64,000 nucleotides of DNA, taken from Datnioides undecimradiatus. Lineage: Eukaryota; Chordata; Actinopteri; Lobotiformes; Datnioididae. The translations under genes and the position numbers were made by a program. Shown piece by piece: positions 25,921 to 38,732 of the stretch (within the stretch, counting starts at the first letter, position 1; every line of letters starts with the position of its first letter). The notes beneath the pieces are model-generated. The model did no database searches, was not told the DNA's origin, and was given only the letters and a program-made list of their open reading frames with translations. The DNA is taken from the NCBI GenBank assembly GCA_008933995.1, contig WARS01000044.1, positions 1,880,866 to 1,944,865 on the forward strand, in the 5' to 3' direction.

Positions 25921-28238
25921 TTTATCTTCTTTATCAGTTGTTAGTTGCATTTCAAAGAACAATCCTGTGTGTGGATTGAACTGTGCTTAAAACACAATCT
26001 AAGCAGATCTGAAACAGATTTACCATTCAGGTGCCATACCTTTACTCAACTTGTTTGTAGTAATCCTAAAGATGTTCTGTTTTGTCTTTCAAGAATCCTA
26101 AAACATTTACCTGAATGAAAATAAGACACACTTTGGTAAAGGTGCCTTCATTTCAATGACAACTTGTACATATACTATGTGACAATACATAAATTGAAAG
26201 GCAGTGTCACACAGACATGGTGCGGTATTAAATGACTTAATGTTAGCTTGAAAAACCATAAAATCTAATTGATTTTCATATTACATGAAGAAACTGCTAA
26301 GTCATTTTGAATATGCACATCATGCTACCAATTTACATGTAAATGCGGTGCTGCAGCTACAAAACAAAGATAAATCCTTTGACAAATATCACACTATAAA
26401 CATATCAAAATGCAGCAGCAAGTATGTTATGACTATTCATGAAAGCCATGTCTTCCTGCACTCTGAAACAGCACAAGCTCCTATCTCTGCCAGCATAATT
26501 AGAATATGGGACTTCCTCGTGCCAAACGCTTCACCACGTCTTCACCAATTATAGCAATTTCTACTTTGCGTGCCCAAGGGTTTCTGAGTCCCTTTGAAAA
26601 GGAAAACCCCTTTTGTTACAGGAGAGATTGAGACGGCAAAAGAGGGCTGGACAGAAAAAAGAGAAGAGCAAGTGATTTGACATGGAGTGAGAGAAACATT
26701 TTGGGCGATGCAAGCCTACGACAGTCTTCACGCGCAGCTCTGCCTCTGCATCTGTGCATGCATGGGCATGTTCATTTATCCATCTGAACAATTGTTTGTC
26801 TGAGTCTGAGCCTGAGTGGCACAGCTGTTCAAAGAGGACACCAACTGGCAGTGGGATTTGTGATTTGAGGGGAGAGGAGCCGTTTGCCTACTGTTCACTG
26901 TCTGTGAAAAAGAAAAATGAGTCTTGGAAGTCACATCAAATTCACCCACTGGCCACAATCTAGGAAAAACAGAAAAACACACACAATTCATATAACTCTA
27001 CAATGACAGCTCCAGAGAAGACAAAAACATATTTCGTCCACCTCACTGTGTTTAGTTTCAAGAAAATTTCACTTATCACACTTTGTAAATTAAAGTACTG
27101 CGGTCTATGTTTAATACTTAGTCAACCCATTTTACATTATAAGTGTATACAAATGTTTAAATAGCGGTGTAACAGCGCAATTATATGCAGCTCAGTGAAT
27201 GTTTTAATATTAATTTAGAGCACTTACGGTAATTGTGACGCCTACAAAGACGTATATCATCACTACCATGTTTGTCTTTTATAAATGGAGCCTTTTATCT
27301 GCAGCACCTGTACACATAACAGTATGAGGGACTCTTCTTTGTGGAAGTGTACACTGAACTATCTACTAACAATAGGAGTGTTTAGCTTCTACTGAAAATC
27401 AAATTAAAGCAAAATCTCTAGATTGTAGTTTGTTTGTAATACATGCAAGACCTAAATATATGATATTTCATTTTTCCCCAAACATAGCAACTTCAAGAAC
27501 CCAGTCTTCTATGATAAATCACAGATATCAGTAAGTTGAGTAACTTCTAAGTCAGGATGTGATTGGAATTTAACTGAGGGGCTGATCAACAAAAACAAAC
27601 ACTTGGGAATCGTTTATGGCTTGTGGTCCATCATTATGAAATTATGAAAACAAATATACATGAACATACTGTATGTACAGACTCATTCAAGACAGAATTT
27701 CCATTTTCTTTCAACATTTATGTCCATTTCTTTTGTGATTAGGTCTTCAGAGACTAAGTTGATGTTGCCTGAAGCTAGAGAGACATTATCATTCATCACC
27801 ACTTATCATACTGGATTCCATTTGCAGCCGCAGACTAAAAGAGACGTATTGAATGACTGCACCAATAGGGAATGAAAATAGCATTGAGCTCAGTATCAAC
27901 CTCAAGGAGGCTTAACGCTTCCGCATTCTGATGCCCCGATAAAGGGAAAGAGGATCGCGTGGGAGGAGAGAGAGATAGAAAAGAGTGACAAAGAGGAAAA
28001 GGAATTGAATCAAGTAAGGAGGTGGAGAAAGTGTTCAAGCATTTCTGCCTGGATCTGGTGTTTGTCACACAAAACACTTTGATCGGTTTTAAGACGCATG
28101 CAGTTCGATATAGTCAATGGTGCAGCCAAGCGTAGTTAGTTTGTATGACTGAGGTAAATTCAGTCGTCAGGGCATGTTGGAGCAAAATCAAAGGCCAATC
28201 AGCTTGTATCATGATTGTACATACTATATTTGCAGCGC

Positions 28239-28249
28239 GGGGGGGGGGG
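28239..28249. repeat. G homopolymer (11 G)
   Basis: Eleven consecutive G follow GCAGCGC. The run length is prone to sequencing error. Confidence 0.9.
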
Positions 28250-28300
28250 ATGAGAGGAGGAAGACAAGAAAGGATGGAGAGCACTCTGGTAATGATCTCA

Positions 28301-28405
28301 AGAGTTTTTCTCTTTCCATTTCCTCTCTCTCACCCACTAAGTTTGTCCTCATCTTCCTTCTCTTCTACTCTTCCCTCTCTCTCACACCCTTCCTTTGTCT
28401 CTCTG
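28301..28405. repeat. pyrimidine-rich low-complexity tract
   Basis: A run of TCTC, CTTCC and TTCTC motifs over about 100 bases, directly after a purine-rich AGAGGAGGAAGACAAGAAAG segment. Overlapping open frames here encode only Ser/Leu/Pro-rich low-complexity sequence. Confidence 0.7.
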
Positions 28406-29034
28406 TGAGGGGGAGTTGATGTTTCAGATATTAGTGAGCTGTGTCAGACAGTTAAACTGCCCTTTATCGATCCTCTAAGCTTCACTCTTTCCAAGCAGCC
28501 GTTATGGTTTTAATGGCTTGTAATGGAGCCGGGTCCTCTTTGATGTCCAATTGCTTGGTGAGTCCGCCCTTGTTTTTGATATCGTTTCAAAGGATCCTCC
28601 TGATGCCGGCCTCAGTAAAGCCCGTTTCCGACATAAATTTTTGGGTCGATGAGGTACCCTGCCCTGTGATTCTAAGTTGTCCCTATATTGGAAAACCAAA
28701 AATCAGAGTAGTAGAAGGTGGGCAGGGCAGAAGTCATCTTTGGGGGTTTAATTAAAGCTCACTGGCAACATGGAGCCGTGATGGAGATTAGATGAAACCT
28801 ATCCAGTCGTGACTGAGAAGAGAAATCGACTCACTCAGGTTTGAACATAACCTGTACAGACATTAAATCACTCAAAATCATCTAAAACAACTACTTGAAC
28901 GATGCAATTTCAGCTCACAGCTTATTGATTTGCTGCAACTCACTTCTTCTCTCAGCCAGTCTATTAATCTACATCGTCTTAAACGTCAGCTTGAACTATT
29001 TTGTTTATTTTTCAGCATTACTACAGTATCTAAG

Positions 29035-29110
29035 CCAGTGTTTCCCACATAAAGATAGATCTGAGGGGCAGTGAGATGAGGAGAAAAAAGAATTTTTACC
29101 TTTTTTTTTT
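29035..29110. mobile_element. possible hAT-like non-autonomous element terminus
   Basis: The sequence CAGTGTTTCCCACATAAAGA resembles the terminal inverted repeat with which many fish hAT-type MITEs begin (CAGTGTTTCCCAC). A purine-rich GAGGGGCAGTGAGATGAGGA segment and a run of T follow. I could not find the matching opposite terminus (GTGGGAAACACTG) downstream or a clear 8-bp target duplication, so this could be a fragment or chance. Confidence 0.3.
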
Positions 29111-32100
29111 AGAATTGCAAGAAAATTTTACTTCTTAAAAATGCTAATAACACGTCACAATATTCAAATAACACATCTTTTACACATGTCAAAACGTGCA
29201 CAGTACAGTATATTACATACACTTATCAGATAAGTTTTGATTTTGCTCCTCTTTGTGCCCATGCACACCTTTTCTTCTCACAAGGTTCTCTGGTATCAAG
29301 CAGATGTAACTTCATCCTGGACCCGATACATGAAGGGAAAGTCTGGCGTGACTTTATCAATCTTTCAGAAGCAGCCAACTACTGTTCATTTACCTTTGTT
29401 GGTCAGTTTTATCTAATCTTGTACATAATCGAATAAAATTACTTTTTGACTCTTCCTTAGTGTAAAAGTAGCTGTCTCGTAGCCTGAATTACACAGGAAT
29501 TTAATAGGTAATTGCCTGATTAAAAAGGACTTTGGTTGCCTAACTATATCTAAGTCAACCTTTACATGTGCCTAAAGCTTCATTTACTACAGTAAATTAA
29601 TTTTAGATAGAGAATAATAAATTCACTTTTTTCATCGGCTTTACTTATTTAAAGCATTATTTTCATCTAGAACCTAGACACTGCACACACCCTGCTATCT
29701 CTTCAAAGTGCTGTGGACTCTATGACCTAAATAATATCAAAGCCTGAAAACCCCAAAAGAGAAAAAGGGGAGAAACGTGAAAAGAACCAGGATATGGCTG
29801 CCCAAAAAAACATGATGTGTGTGTATGATTAAGTCCCTGTGCAAAACATCCAAAAAACAAGCTTGAACTATTAATGTGTCTAGTTTGTTTATTGTAGCTA
29901 GTGGCTGGCAGGTCCCGAACCATCATTAGTGCAGTGAGTATGACACACTGATTTTCTTTTTACTCGCCCTCCTTCAGAAAACTACTGGGGGAATGATAGT
30001 ACTCGAATGCAAGGGTGGAATTCAGCATGTATTCATCTTGTATTCCTTTTGAATGTGTCTCACAGACCTTGGTGTCAAAGAGATGTGTCAGTGGTATAAA
30101 GAAAGAATGAGAAAGTGTTTCCATTTGTATTTTCTACTTCCTTGGGAAGAACAGAAACAGAAAGATATTCTGTCAAAGCTCTTGTTCTTATTGAGTGCCT
30201 ATGAACTAGCATGTTTATTCAATATGTGACACCAACAATTGCAACCCGTTAACGACTCATATTCAACAAATGTTGCTAATTAGCTAATTACTGTGTTTCC
30301 TGTCAAATGGCGCGCATTTGGCGCTGCAAATAGGTACAACAGCATGCGTGAGCTCAGCTTTGCAGTGCATGCTGGTGTATTCTGCAAGTGCAGGCATTCA
30401 AGATCAAGAAAAAGTCTGATTAATGCACAGCATATAATTAATATTGCTTTCTGTCTCTTTTTGCTTCAGCACTAAAAAAGATGAGAAATTTTGACACACT
30501 CAATGAGAAAACATTGAAAATAAGAAGAAATCTTCCTATTTTTATATCTGCACAGCAGGCTCATTTGTCTGTGAATTAGCTTTGCTTTAAATGTCAACAT
30601 TCGCCTTGTTTAACTTCACCAGCAGTCTGTCCCAGAAATCTGTAAATGGGAGTTATAAACCATAAAAAGGGATGTTGAATAGTCCTCCCACTCACTTCCC
30701 AAATGGTACCACCACGAATTTGGGTAACATGACAGAATGAAGCTTCTGCCCATTAAAAAGCAACAGTGACATCAAGTGCTTCTGCAGCCAGATTATGAAA
30801 TAGAATTTATCCACATTTGGACTGGTTTGGGTTTCCTATCTCCCTTGGGTCCTGCCTAGAAGCTTTGAGACAGAATGAAAATCAGGCCTAATTGCTTCTC
30901 TTAAGCACCCTGTCTTTTTCCCCTACGGCCTTGTCCTGAGTCACACTCATAAAAGTGAGAGATGCAGACAGAGAGGGAGGCCAGGGGTCAGATATTAATC
31001 CATGGGACTCACCTTGAACTTAGTAAACACAGAGACCAAATATGAATGGTTTGGGGGATTGTTTAACAGTTTATAAACCTTTAGTGCCCGCAGAGCAAAA
31101 CCAGCACACTCACACACACGCACACAAACACACAGCACAAAGGCGAGCCTTGCTTTACTCAAAATGTTGATTTATGATGATCTTTTGTGATCCTCACACT
31201 ATCCTTGCCCTTTCACTCTGAGATTTTGGCCTAAACTTTGAGAGTCATGAAATATTGATACGGTACACAGGAGGATTTGACGTAAGTGAAGCAGAATACT
31301 GCAGTGCTAGGCATCACATGTTTTATTGAGGCATCCAGTGTAGCACTCAGGGAGAGTGAGAGAGAGAGAGAAAACTGGAAAAAGAAGACCCTAAAGAGTT
31401 GGTGGAGTCGGGAAAAAAAAAGCTGCACTGGTGGCAGGAGGCAGGGATGCAACTTTGCTGTCCCTAAAATGCCTGGTTTAATGAATCATCGCCGATCAAT
31501 ACAGCAAGAAGAAGAAAAATGGGCTTCATATACAGGTAAATATTAGCTCTATGTCCAGGTCTTGGCCATATTACCTTGAGAAGGTGCATCCACTTTTGCC
31601 TCCTCCTGTGGATTGACTTCATTATTCAGTGTCCCTAACAGATAAATGAATCACAGGTTTGGTGCTAAAGTTTTGCAAGCTTTACAGTGAGGTGCCAGAC
31701 AGAAGAATCAAAACTACAGCACAGACAGTAAAGTAGATAGGAACCTAATTTTCTAGTCTACATTTCCGAAAACTTTTTGAATTTTTGCATCAGTAAAACT
31801 TTCAAACGACTTATTCTACACAAACTGAACAGGAAAAATATGCTTCATTTCCATATTGTTTTGACACTAGAAAAAATACTGACAGGACCGAACAAAGCTG
31901 CCTTTTCCAATGAAACTCCACTTCTACAAATGATCTATTTTGTAGGAATAATATTCTCTTGTCGTCTTCTTCTCTTCCAAATTACAAGAAGCAAAATGAC
32001 CGGGAAGCATAATTTTTCATTACACACTCGACGTGGCTGAAAATGAACAGTGCCACCGATGATGGGCCTAATTGGTGAGCGAGAAGGGGCCAGCAACTGG

Positions 32101-35100
32101 CAAGAGGTTGGGTTGGGGCTATTTCCTGGCACTCAATGAGCCATTTACAGAAAATAGACACCACTGCTGTGGAGAGGAAAAGGGCCTCTCGTAAGTTAAG
32201 AAAAAAGGGTAAATAGACAGTGAGCATGTTGACTGGGTAGAGATACCTGTGCCAGCGAGTATTTAAAAGCTCGCCAAATGCTTTCTGGAATTATATGATA
32301 CCATGGTGAGGAGAACACAAGATTAATCACAGACCAAGATGGCTGCCAAGAGGATGGCTTCAACATTCATTGTTTTGCGGAAATAAAAACACAGCAATCA
32401 GTGGCATTTGTGGCTGATGGCAGCTCACAAACACAGCTGCGTCTTGCCCTGTTTCTTTGAATTTCAATTTTATGCCATTACAGTCTATGTCTGCTTCTGT
32501 CTGTCTATTCCTCCATCATTCCCTAAATCCGCTCCTCGCCATCTGTCCATTGGCCTGGCAGCATTCTTATCCACCATTTTAATTTGCTTGGGCAGTCATT
32601 TTAGCACATGTACAGTACGGCATTACAAAGTGTGACTGTAGGTGCAGAGGAGAGCAGCACAGGGATGGAAGTAAACGTAGGAGTCTCTTCAACAGCATCA
32701 CAACCTGAGTCTGAATCAAACATTGTCACAACTAGGTGACCCCTTATGTTTAGTCCATACAGAGATTAGCAATATGCTGCTGGATTGATTATCACTGATC
32801 TCATCACTATGACAAGTCATTTGTGCACACAGCTGATCACTATTAGGTCCCTAATGTGTTTTGTTTTAGCTACAGCATCTTGGAGGATGAAGAAAAAGAA
32901 GGAGAAGCTTGTTTGGGCTGAGACTGAGTCTTCTCTTGCAAGATGTCATTTATCGCCCTCCTAGCTTTTCTAGCAGGACAATAAAATATAGAATATGTAG
33001 AAAATCAGTATATCCACCTGCCTTGTCTACAGTTGTTGTTTTACATAACTGCTATTTAAGTTAATAAGAAAGTGTACAAAACATATTGTTGTCATAGAAA
33101 TAAAACCTGTGCACAACCGTTTGTTTCCTCTCACTGTACAACACTTCGTCCCAGCACACCCCAGCACTCACAGCACTTTTCAGCCACAGAAAAGCGCTGT
33201 ATGGACAGGGACCTTATTAAAGTTTTATCTTTTAGACTGCACTGGCTTTGGGTTGTTTTATGAGGTTTTATTTCACCTTTTTTTTTTTAAACAACAGACA
33301 CATTTTAGTGGTGCCCTCTTCATTATCTGTTATTTCTCCAGGCAGACATTTTGAGCAGTCGCTGGAGATGTTTCACTGACAGAGCCTCACATTAAAAAAC
33401 CTGAAGGAAACCTTCTGGGATAAAATAACTGTATGGAAATTGGAAAGTAATTCATACTCATGCCATCCTGTGTTTCCATCTTGTGTTTCTGTGATTCATG
33501 TCAACGGAATCTTCATTTTGTTTGTCCTTTTGGAGTATTACCTTCTTCTTTTGCACAGGCAGCAAGGTAGCCTAATGACTGGCTCAGTCAGTCACATGAC
33601 CTTTTCCTTCAAAGTCAAAGCAGTCTGTTCAGAGCCTCCCAATCTGGAATACAGTGCAGCCTCCTTCATCTTTCCTTGATCTTCTTAATCAGTATTACTA
33701 GTTTTAGTCATTTCTGTTATTGTTTCATCCCCTTTAACCCTTATTAGGGACGTGGTAAGATTCCTTTTCTTGATATTATGACACCTGCTGGAATAAGTAA
33801 AATGTTGGCTGTCTGCATTTAGTACACATACGTTGGCACTGATGCTACACTGCTTTAACCATGAGGACGTGCATTCAAGTGTGAGCAGAGATCATAATGA
33901 AGGGGTGTGCAGTCGGAGTTTATTTTTGTTGAGCCTTTCAGAGCTGACTTCATTAGGCATCAACACTGATTGAAAGCTATTTTTATGGGCGTACGATTAA
34001 GCCGTTTCCAGGAGTGCTGTTCTCTCAGCTATCTCTGCTGTAGATAGTATCTGCGAGTTCCCTGTTTTGATGTGGAAATGATGAGCTTGTTGAGCCTGGC
34101 CCATGAAATTACCATGAAAAATTTGCTATTTCTTTCCACGCCGACTCATGTTTTGCAGACAGGGTGCCATGGCTGGGAAATAATTATGCAGGGTGACAGA
34201 AAAGTTTTAAAAACAGATTCCTGCTATTGTGGCCTGCTAGCATTGCCTTCATACAGGACTCATCTCTTCTTCTCTCTGTCTCTTCATGTTTAGTTCAGGA
34301 AACGCCCTTCCTTTCAACCCCTTTCTTCATTCCCTTAAACAACAGCATTATTCTTATTTGCTGCAATGGCTGACTACCTCCCACCACAGCTGTCAAAGTG
34401 GAGCGTTGTCTGCTCCACATTTAGATACTTCTATTCACATATATACATAATTGCACGTATAGATTCATACACACAAGTTATACACAAAAACAACTATTCA
34501 GTAGGAACACATGAACATCAATCTGCTCAGAAATGGTGCAAAGAGACTCCATCTAGCAATATAGCTGGCAAGTGCAAAGACCAACTAAAACACTAAGCTG
34601 CCACCTCACGACGCATTCATGCTCCACAGAACAACCAAAAGCTATCTGGTGTGTTGTTTACATCCACAGACGTGTCTTTCTGCAGATTTCCAGTGCACGT
34701 TATAGTCCCTTGGTGAGTCATACTGTGATGCGGATGCAGCTCAATGTAGCCGGGGTCTGCAAAGACATCTTGTTTCTCAGAAAACAGTAACCTAAGCCTC
34801 TGATATTGCACCACACCAGAAATATCAAAACACACATGCACATATGAGCAATTGAACTTGTTTATAGACAAATGCGCAAACACAAGAATTGTGTGATAAT
34901 TTAGTCTAATATAATACCACGATACTCTTTCAACTTAGTGCTGGGCAGCTAACCGATTGGAAAATATCTTTAGAGTGCCCTTGCACATACACGCCTGCTG
35001 TCCTAAAAAAAGCAATTTAGTTGCTTGTGGCAACAGCAACGACAGTTACCCATGTCACTGAATGTAAGCGTCTTTTCTGAAGGCATCTCCTTTAAACACA

Positions 35101-36605
35101 GGTACATTGTGGGTGTTTTCTCAGTCTTTTGCCTTACATTTTCCCCTCAATGACTTGCTTTCTGGTATTCACACAGTGTCACTATGTGTATTTGGGATCA
35201 GGCAAGCATGAATTTGTTGGTGTTGGTCTGTGTATTAATAGTGAAAAGAGTCTGGTTGGTAAAGTGCTCTGGGGAACACATTGTACCAGGCAGAGTGTTC
35301 TGCAGAGCAGAAGATTGCTACTGCACTTCTCACAGGTAATCACAGCCAAACAAGCCAATAAACAGAGAGGAGAGTGCACACACACACACACATGCACACA
35401 CACCACATAGACACATACTTAAGAGCACTTAAAATTCAACTATGACTTGAACCCCACTTTCTAGACTGAGATCATTACCATCGAAAGGAAGTGAACACAG
35501 AAACAAAAAAATCGCTCGTCCTTTCATTCCCTCATCCTGCCGATCTTTTCACTCGTGAGTGACCCTGACAAGACAGTGAGCAAAAAAGAACATGAAAAGC
35601 AGCCGATTCACAGTAATTGCAAGCGGAAGAAATATGCCACGTAATGTGACATTCAATTCAAAACGCAGCCTCTTGAATTATGCTATCTCTTCCAAGAGTT
35701 TCACTCCTGTCTTATCTGCGGCCGATAACCTTTGTAGGGTTCATAGCGCAGGGTATGTGTTCTTTGGAAGGAGGTATTTCCCCTCTTTGGTGTTCCAGTA
35801 CAGTAACACAGTCAAAGAATCCATAAGCAGTGACTCAGGGGGGTCAAAAGTTTACCAGATGCAAAAAAATGACTGGTGTTCAGTGCCTACAGTAAGCAAT
35901 CATAAAGCTCCACTAAGTTAATGACAGCAAATGCCATTTAGCAAGCAAGAGTATAATTGAATGGTAAAATCTATTATGTCTTCTAGGTAATTAACATTGA
36001 CGGGACTGACTAGAAACACTTCTATTAGCACACTCCAATGACAAAATAACCCAAAAAACATATTTTCAGCTGGATCACGAGTACCACATATAGCTGCATT
36101 TCACTATGAGAAGCCCTCAGTCTGTTTTATAATTTGATTATATGATATCTGCCATATATACAAGTCCAAGGGCTTATTGGAGCTTGAGCTCAAATTTTTG
36201 ACAACTGATTTCAAGCGCTATACTGTATAACGGGTTTAGGCCATTTTGTCTGTGTTTGTAAAACGAAGGAGGATTCTCCGGATTAGCACAACGCCAATTA
36301 GACATTCACCCTGGCAAGGTTAATGAAGGATTAAGCCATGAGTTGGGACCCCTGCACACTACAATTCTAAGGGACAAGAAATTTTGGAAACTCAATTAAG
36401 TAGAAAAATCAGTTTTTGGATAGTAATGCAAAAAAAGACTATGTGTAGGTCTAGCAAGGAGGTAGAGAGTCTATTTAAATGTAATTTACCCAGTGATGGC
36501 GGTAACAGCACCAACGGTTTACAGAACTGCCCATAAAGCCTGTATACCACACACATGCTGCACGCATACACACAGGTATGATGACATGTACAGTAAAAGC
36601 CCTAC

Positions 36606-36743
36606 CTGCACCAGATTCCAGCCCTCCAAGGACTCTGCAATGATAGAGGTCACAGAAGGGCAGACACCGCCGAAGATCATCAGGTGTTTGGGACCGTAGC
36701 ATATGGCATCAAAGAAGGCTCTCAGCCCCTTGGCATTGTCACA
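36606..36743 (-). CDS. gabbr2: gabbr2 exon 2 (internal coding exon, GABA-B receptor subunit 2)
   Basis: This exon encodes 46 residues of the first lobe of the GABBR2 ectodomain, starting [20 protein letters not shown] and ending [10 protein letters not shown]. The minus-strand acceptor is a long pyrimidine tract ending TCTGCAG just before 36743. The donor is CAG followed by GTAGGG from 36605. Both junctions are phase 0, and the final WNLVQ continues into LSFAATTP of the exon at 742-912, exactly as in human GABBR2. Cys1 and Cys28 are 27 residues apart, matching the conserved lobe-1 disulfide of human GABBR2 (C108-C135 as I recall). A third cysteine at exon residue 15 replaces a lysine of the human protein, and Phe11 replaces a tyrosine reported to lie at the GABBR1/GABBR2 lobe interface. 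Exon 1, with the signal peptide, is not visible in the window and is expected beyond 64000. Confidence 0.97.
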
Positions 36744-38732
36744 CTGCAGACACAGAGAGAGATGGAGGGGAGAGAATGAGACAGACATTTTAATTTGGTT
36801 TTGTTTTAAAAACAGGAAGGTAGGAGGGTTGAAGAGCAAATAGGTAGAAAACCCTAGGCAACAATTATACAGCTACAGCTGAATTTTAGAGCATTCATTA
36901 AAATCAGGAGAATGTTTAATAAAGATTTTGATCATTGGAGATAATAGTTGCAATGAATCAATATTTACCATCTACACAAGAAAAGCTGTTCTCATGGGGT
37001 CATCACACTTCTACTCTACTACAAATACAGCATTGTTACTGGTTCACTGTAATGTATACTGTTTGTGAAAAATGATGTGACATTTAAATAACATTTAACT
37101 TGTTATACTCTCTGAGCGCCGTGGCACATGCTAGCGCGCCGTAATTGCAGCCTTGTGTGCGCGTGCTTTGAAATCATCATGTAAAACAATGTATCTCACA
37201 GGCTGCAAGAGCGGGCCCCCGCTCTGATCCAGCACTGCAGAATGCAGTCATTTCACATCACTATGGCAACTGGAGGAAAGGAGTGTGCAAAAAGGGGGAG
37301 AGAGAGAGAAAAAAGAAAGGAGAAGAAAAAAACTGTGTAGGGTTCCTATTGATTGCTACATGAGCGGGCTAACTGGTGTTGCTGTGATTTCTTGATTTCC
37401 ACAGTTTGCAAAGATATTCCTATCAGCAGTAAACACTTCCCCCCTCAGTCCTCTATTATTGCTACTCAATTCAGGATGTGTTCCTGTGTGCGGCTGACAG
37501 ATGGATGGACTGACTGACTGAATGGCAGGTGGCGTGTGTGTGCGAGTGTGTGTGTTTGCGCCTTCTGACACAGTCCATCTCATCTGGAGAGTTATTTGAC
37601 CTTGTTAGCCATCAGCCGACAACTGAATGAGATTTCCCGCTGAACAACAGCACAGCCGGCCCTCCGCTGCGCAGATTGAAAAACTGAAAATCGAATGTGG
37701 AGGAATGAGCCTCCTAACTGGACATGTAGGACTGTGTGTTGTGATCTGTTGGTAACTTTATTATTAGGAGCATGGCAGATGTCATTGCTGCAGGGTTGAC
37801 GCACCTTTACATTTTGTGTTTTGTGGTCTGTCCAGTTGTTTTGAGAGGAGGATGATAGGGTCACAGCCCTAAATCTGTTTCCTGCACACACGAGCTGCCA
37901 CAGCCATCTTCCTGCATTACACTCACCGCTCCACTGTCGCATTCGATCATGTGCCAAGATTTAATTCATACGACTTCTTATATGTGAATGCCATTTATTT
38001 ATTAAAGAACATGCCCAATTACTGGTAACAAAAACAAAACAAAAAACACAGTTTCCCTTTGTGCATGTACATTCATGCCGTTGGAGAACAATGTATGCTA
38101 TAATGCCAGTCAAAAATAGACTAGATTGCGGATATGCCTCAGGTGAAATGAGAAGGAGACGATGTGATTAGACACAGTGGGGATTCCTTATCCTGGCCAC
38201 ACAGCTGAATAAAACAGCAGGCTATTAAAGAAGATATTCCATTTGCATATTCTTATCATTCATTTCTCTCCAGCTGGCCATAACAAGGTGGGCTGGTAGG
38301 ATTGTGACTCTCAATTGGTTACCATGCAACAGAGAAGAAATGTGGGCAACTAAACTTGTCAATGTGAGTACAATAGAGCTTGGTGATATTGCAGGTTTAA
38401 GCTGATTTATTACGGAGACTGACAATGTAGTGTAGGTGGTAAAGAATGGTTATATTCCTCACTCCTTCTTTGGGAAATTAAACTGTTTTGCAGTACTTTA
38501 AACCCAACAGCAGCTGGCTACGTGTGTGCATATGTGTGTGGTTTGTGTGTATTTTAGTAGCTTTAAGCCAACCTTGGGGTGTCTGTGACCACAATGTTTG
38601 ACCAGGTGTTCTCATATTACCCTGACTTTGGCAAAACCTTCTCTAGTCTGATCAGTTTTTCTGCATTGAAACTACAAAACAGATTTGCTTTTAGCTAAAA
38701 AAAACCAAAACAACTAACAACAACAACAAAAG

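Larger units (their letters stand above)
913..36605 (-). other. gabbr2: gabbr2 intron 2 (about 35.7 kb)
   Basis: This long intron is bounded by the GTAGGG donor at 36605 and the CAG acceptor at 915-913. From 913 to 10940 I see only AT-rich unique-looking sequence and a short (AC)n at 1961. From 10940 to 20480 there are microsatellites at 10945, 18076 and 18730 and a pyrimidine tract near 13150. From 20480 to 26000 there are two interspersed-repeat copies (20488, 25562), a short teleost repeat motif (22040) and (GT)n tracts at 23225, 25005 and 25191. From 26000 to 36605 there are a pyrimidine tract near 28300, a possible hAT-like end at 29035, and stretches that could be conserved non-coding elements (28490, 31930, 35590). 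Open frames in this interval are short, scattered and lack family matches or proper exon borders. I find no nested gene. Confidence 0.9.

Noticed and set aside
30990-31030. Donor-like TTCAAG/GTGAGT on the minus strand
   Set aside because: No coding-like frame or paired acceptor precedes it. Isolated donor matches are common in long introns.
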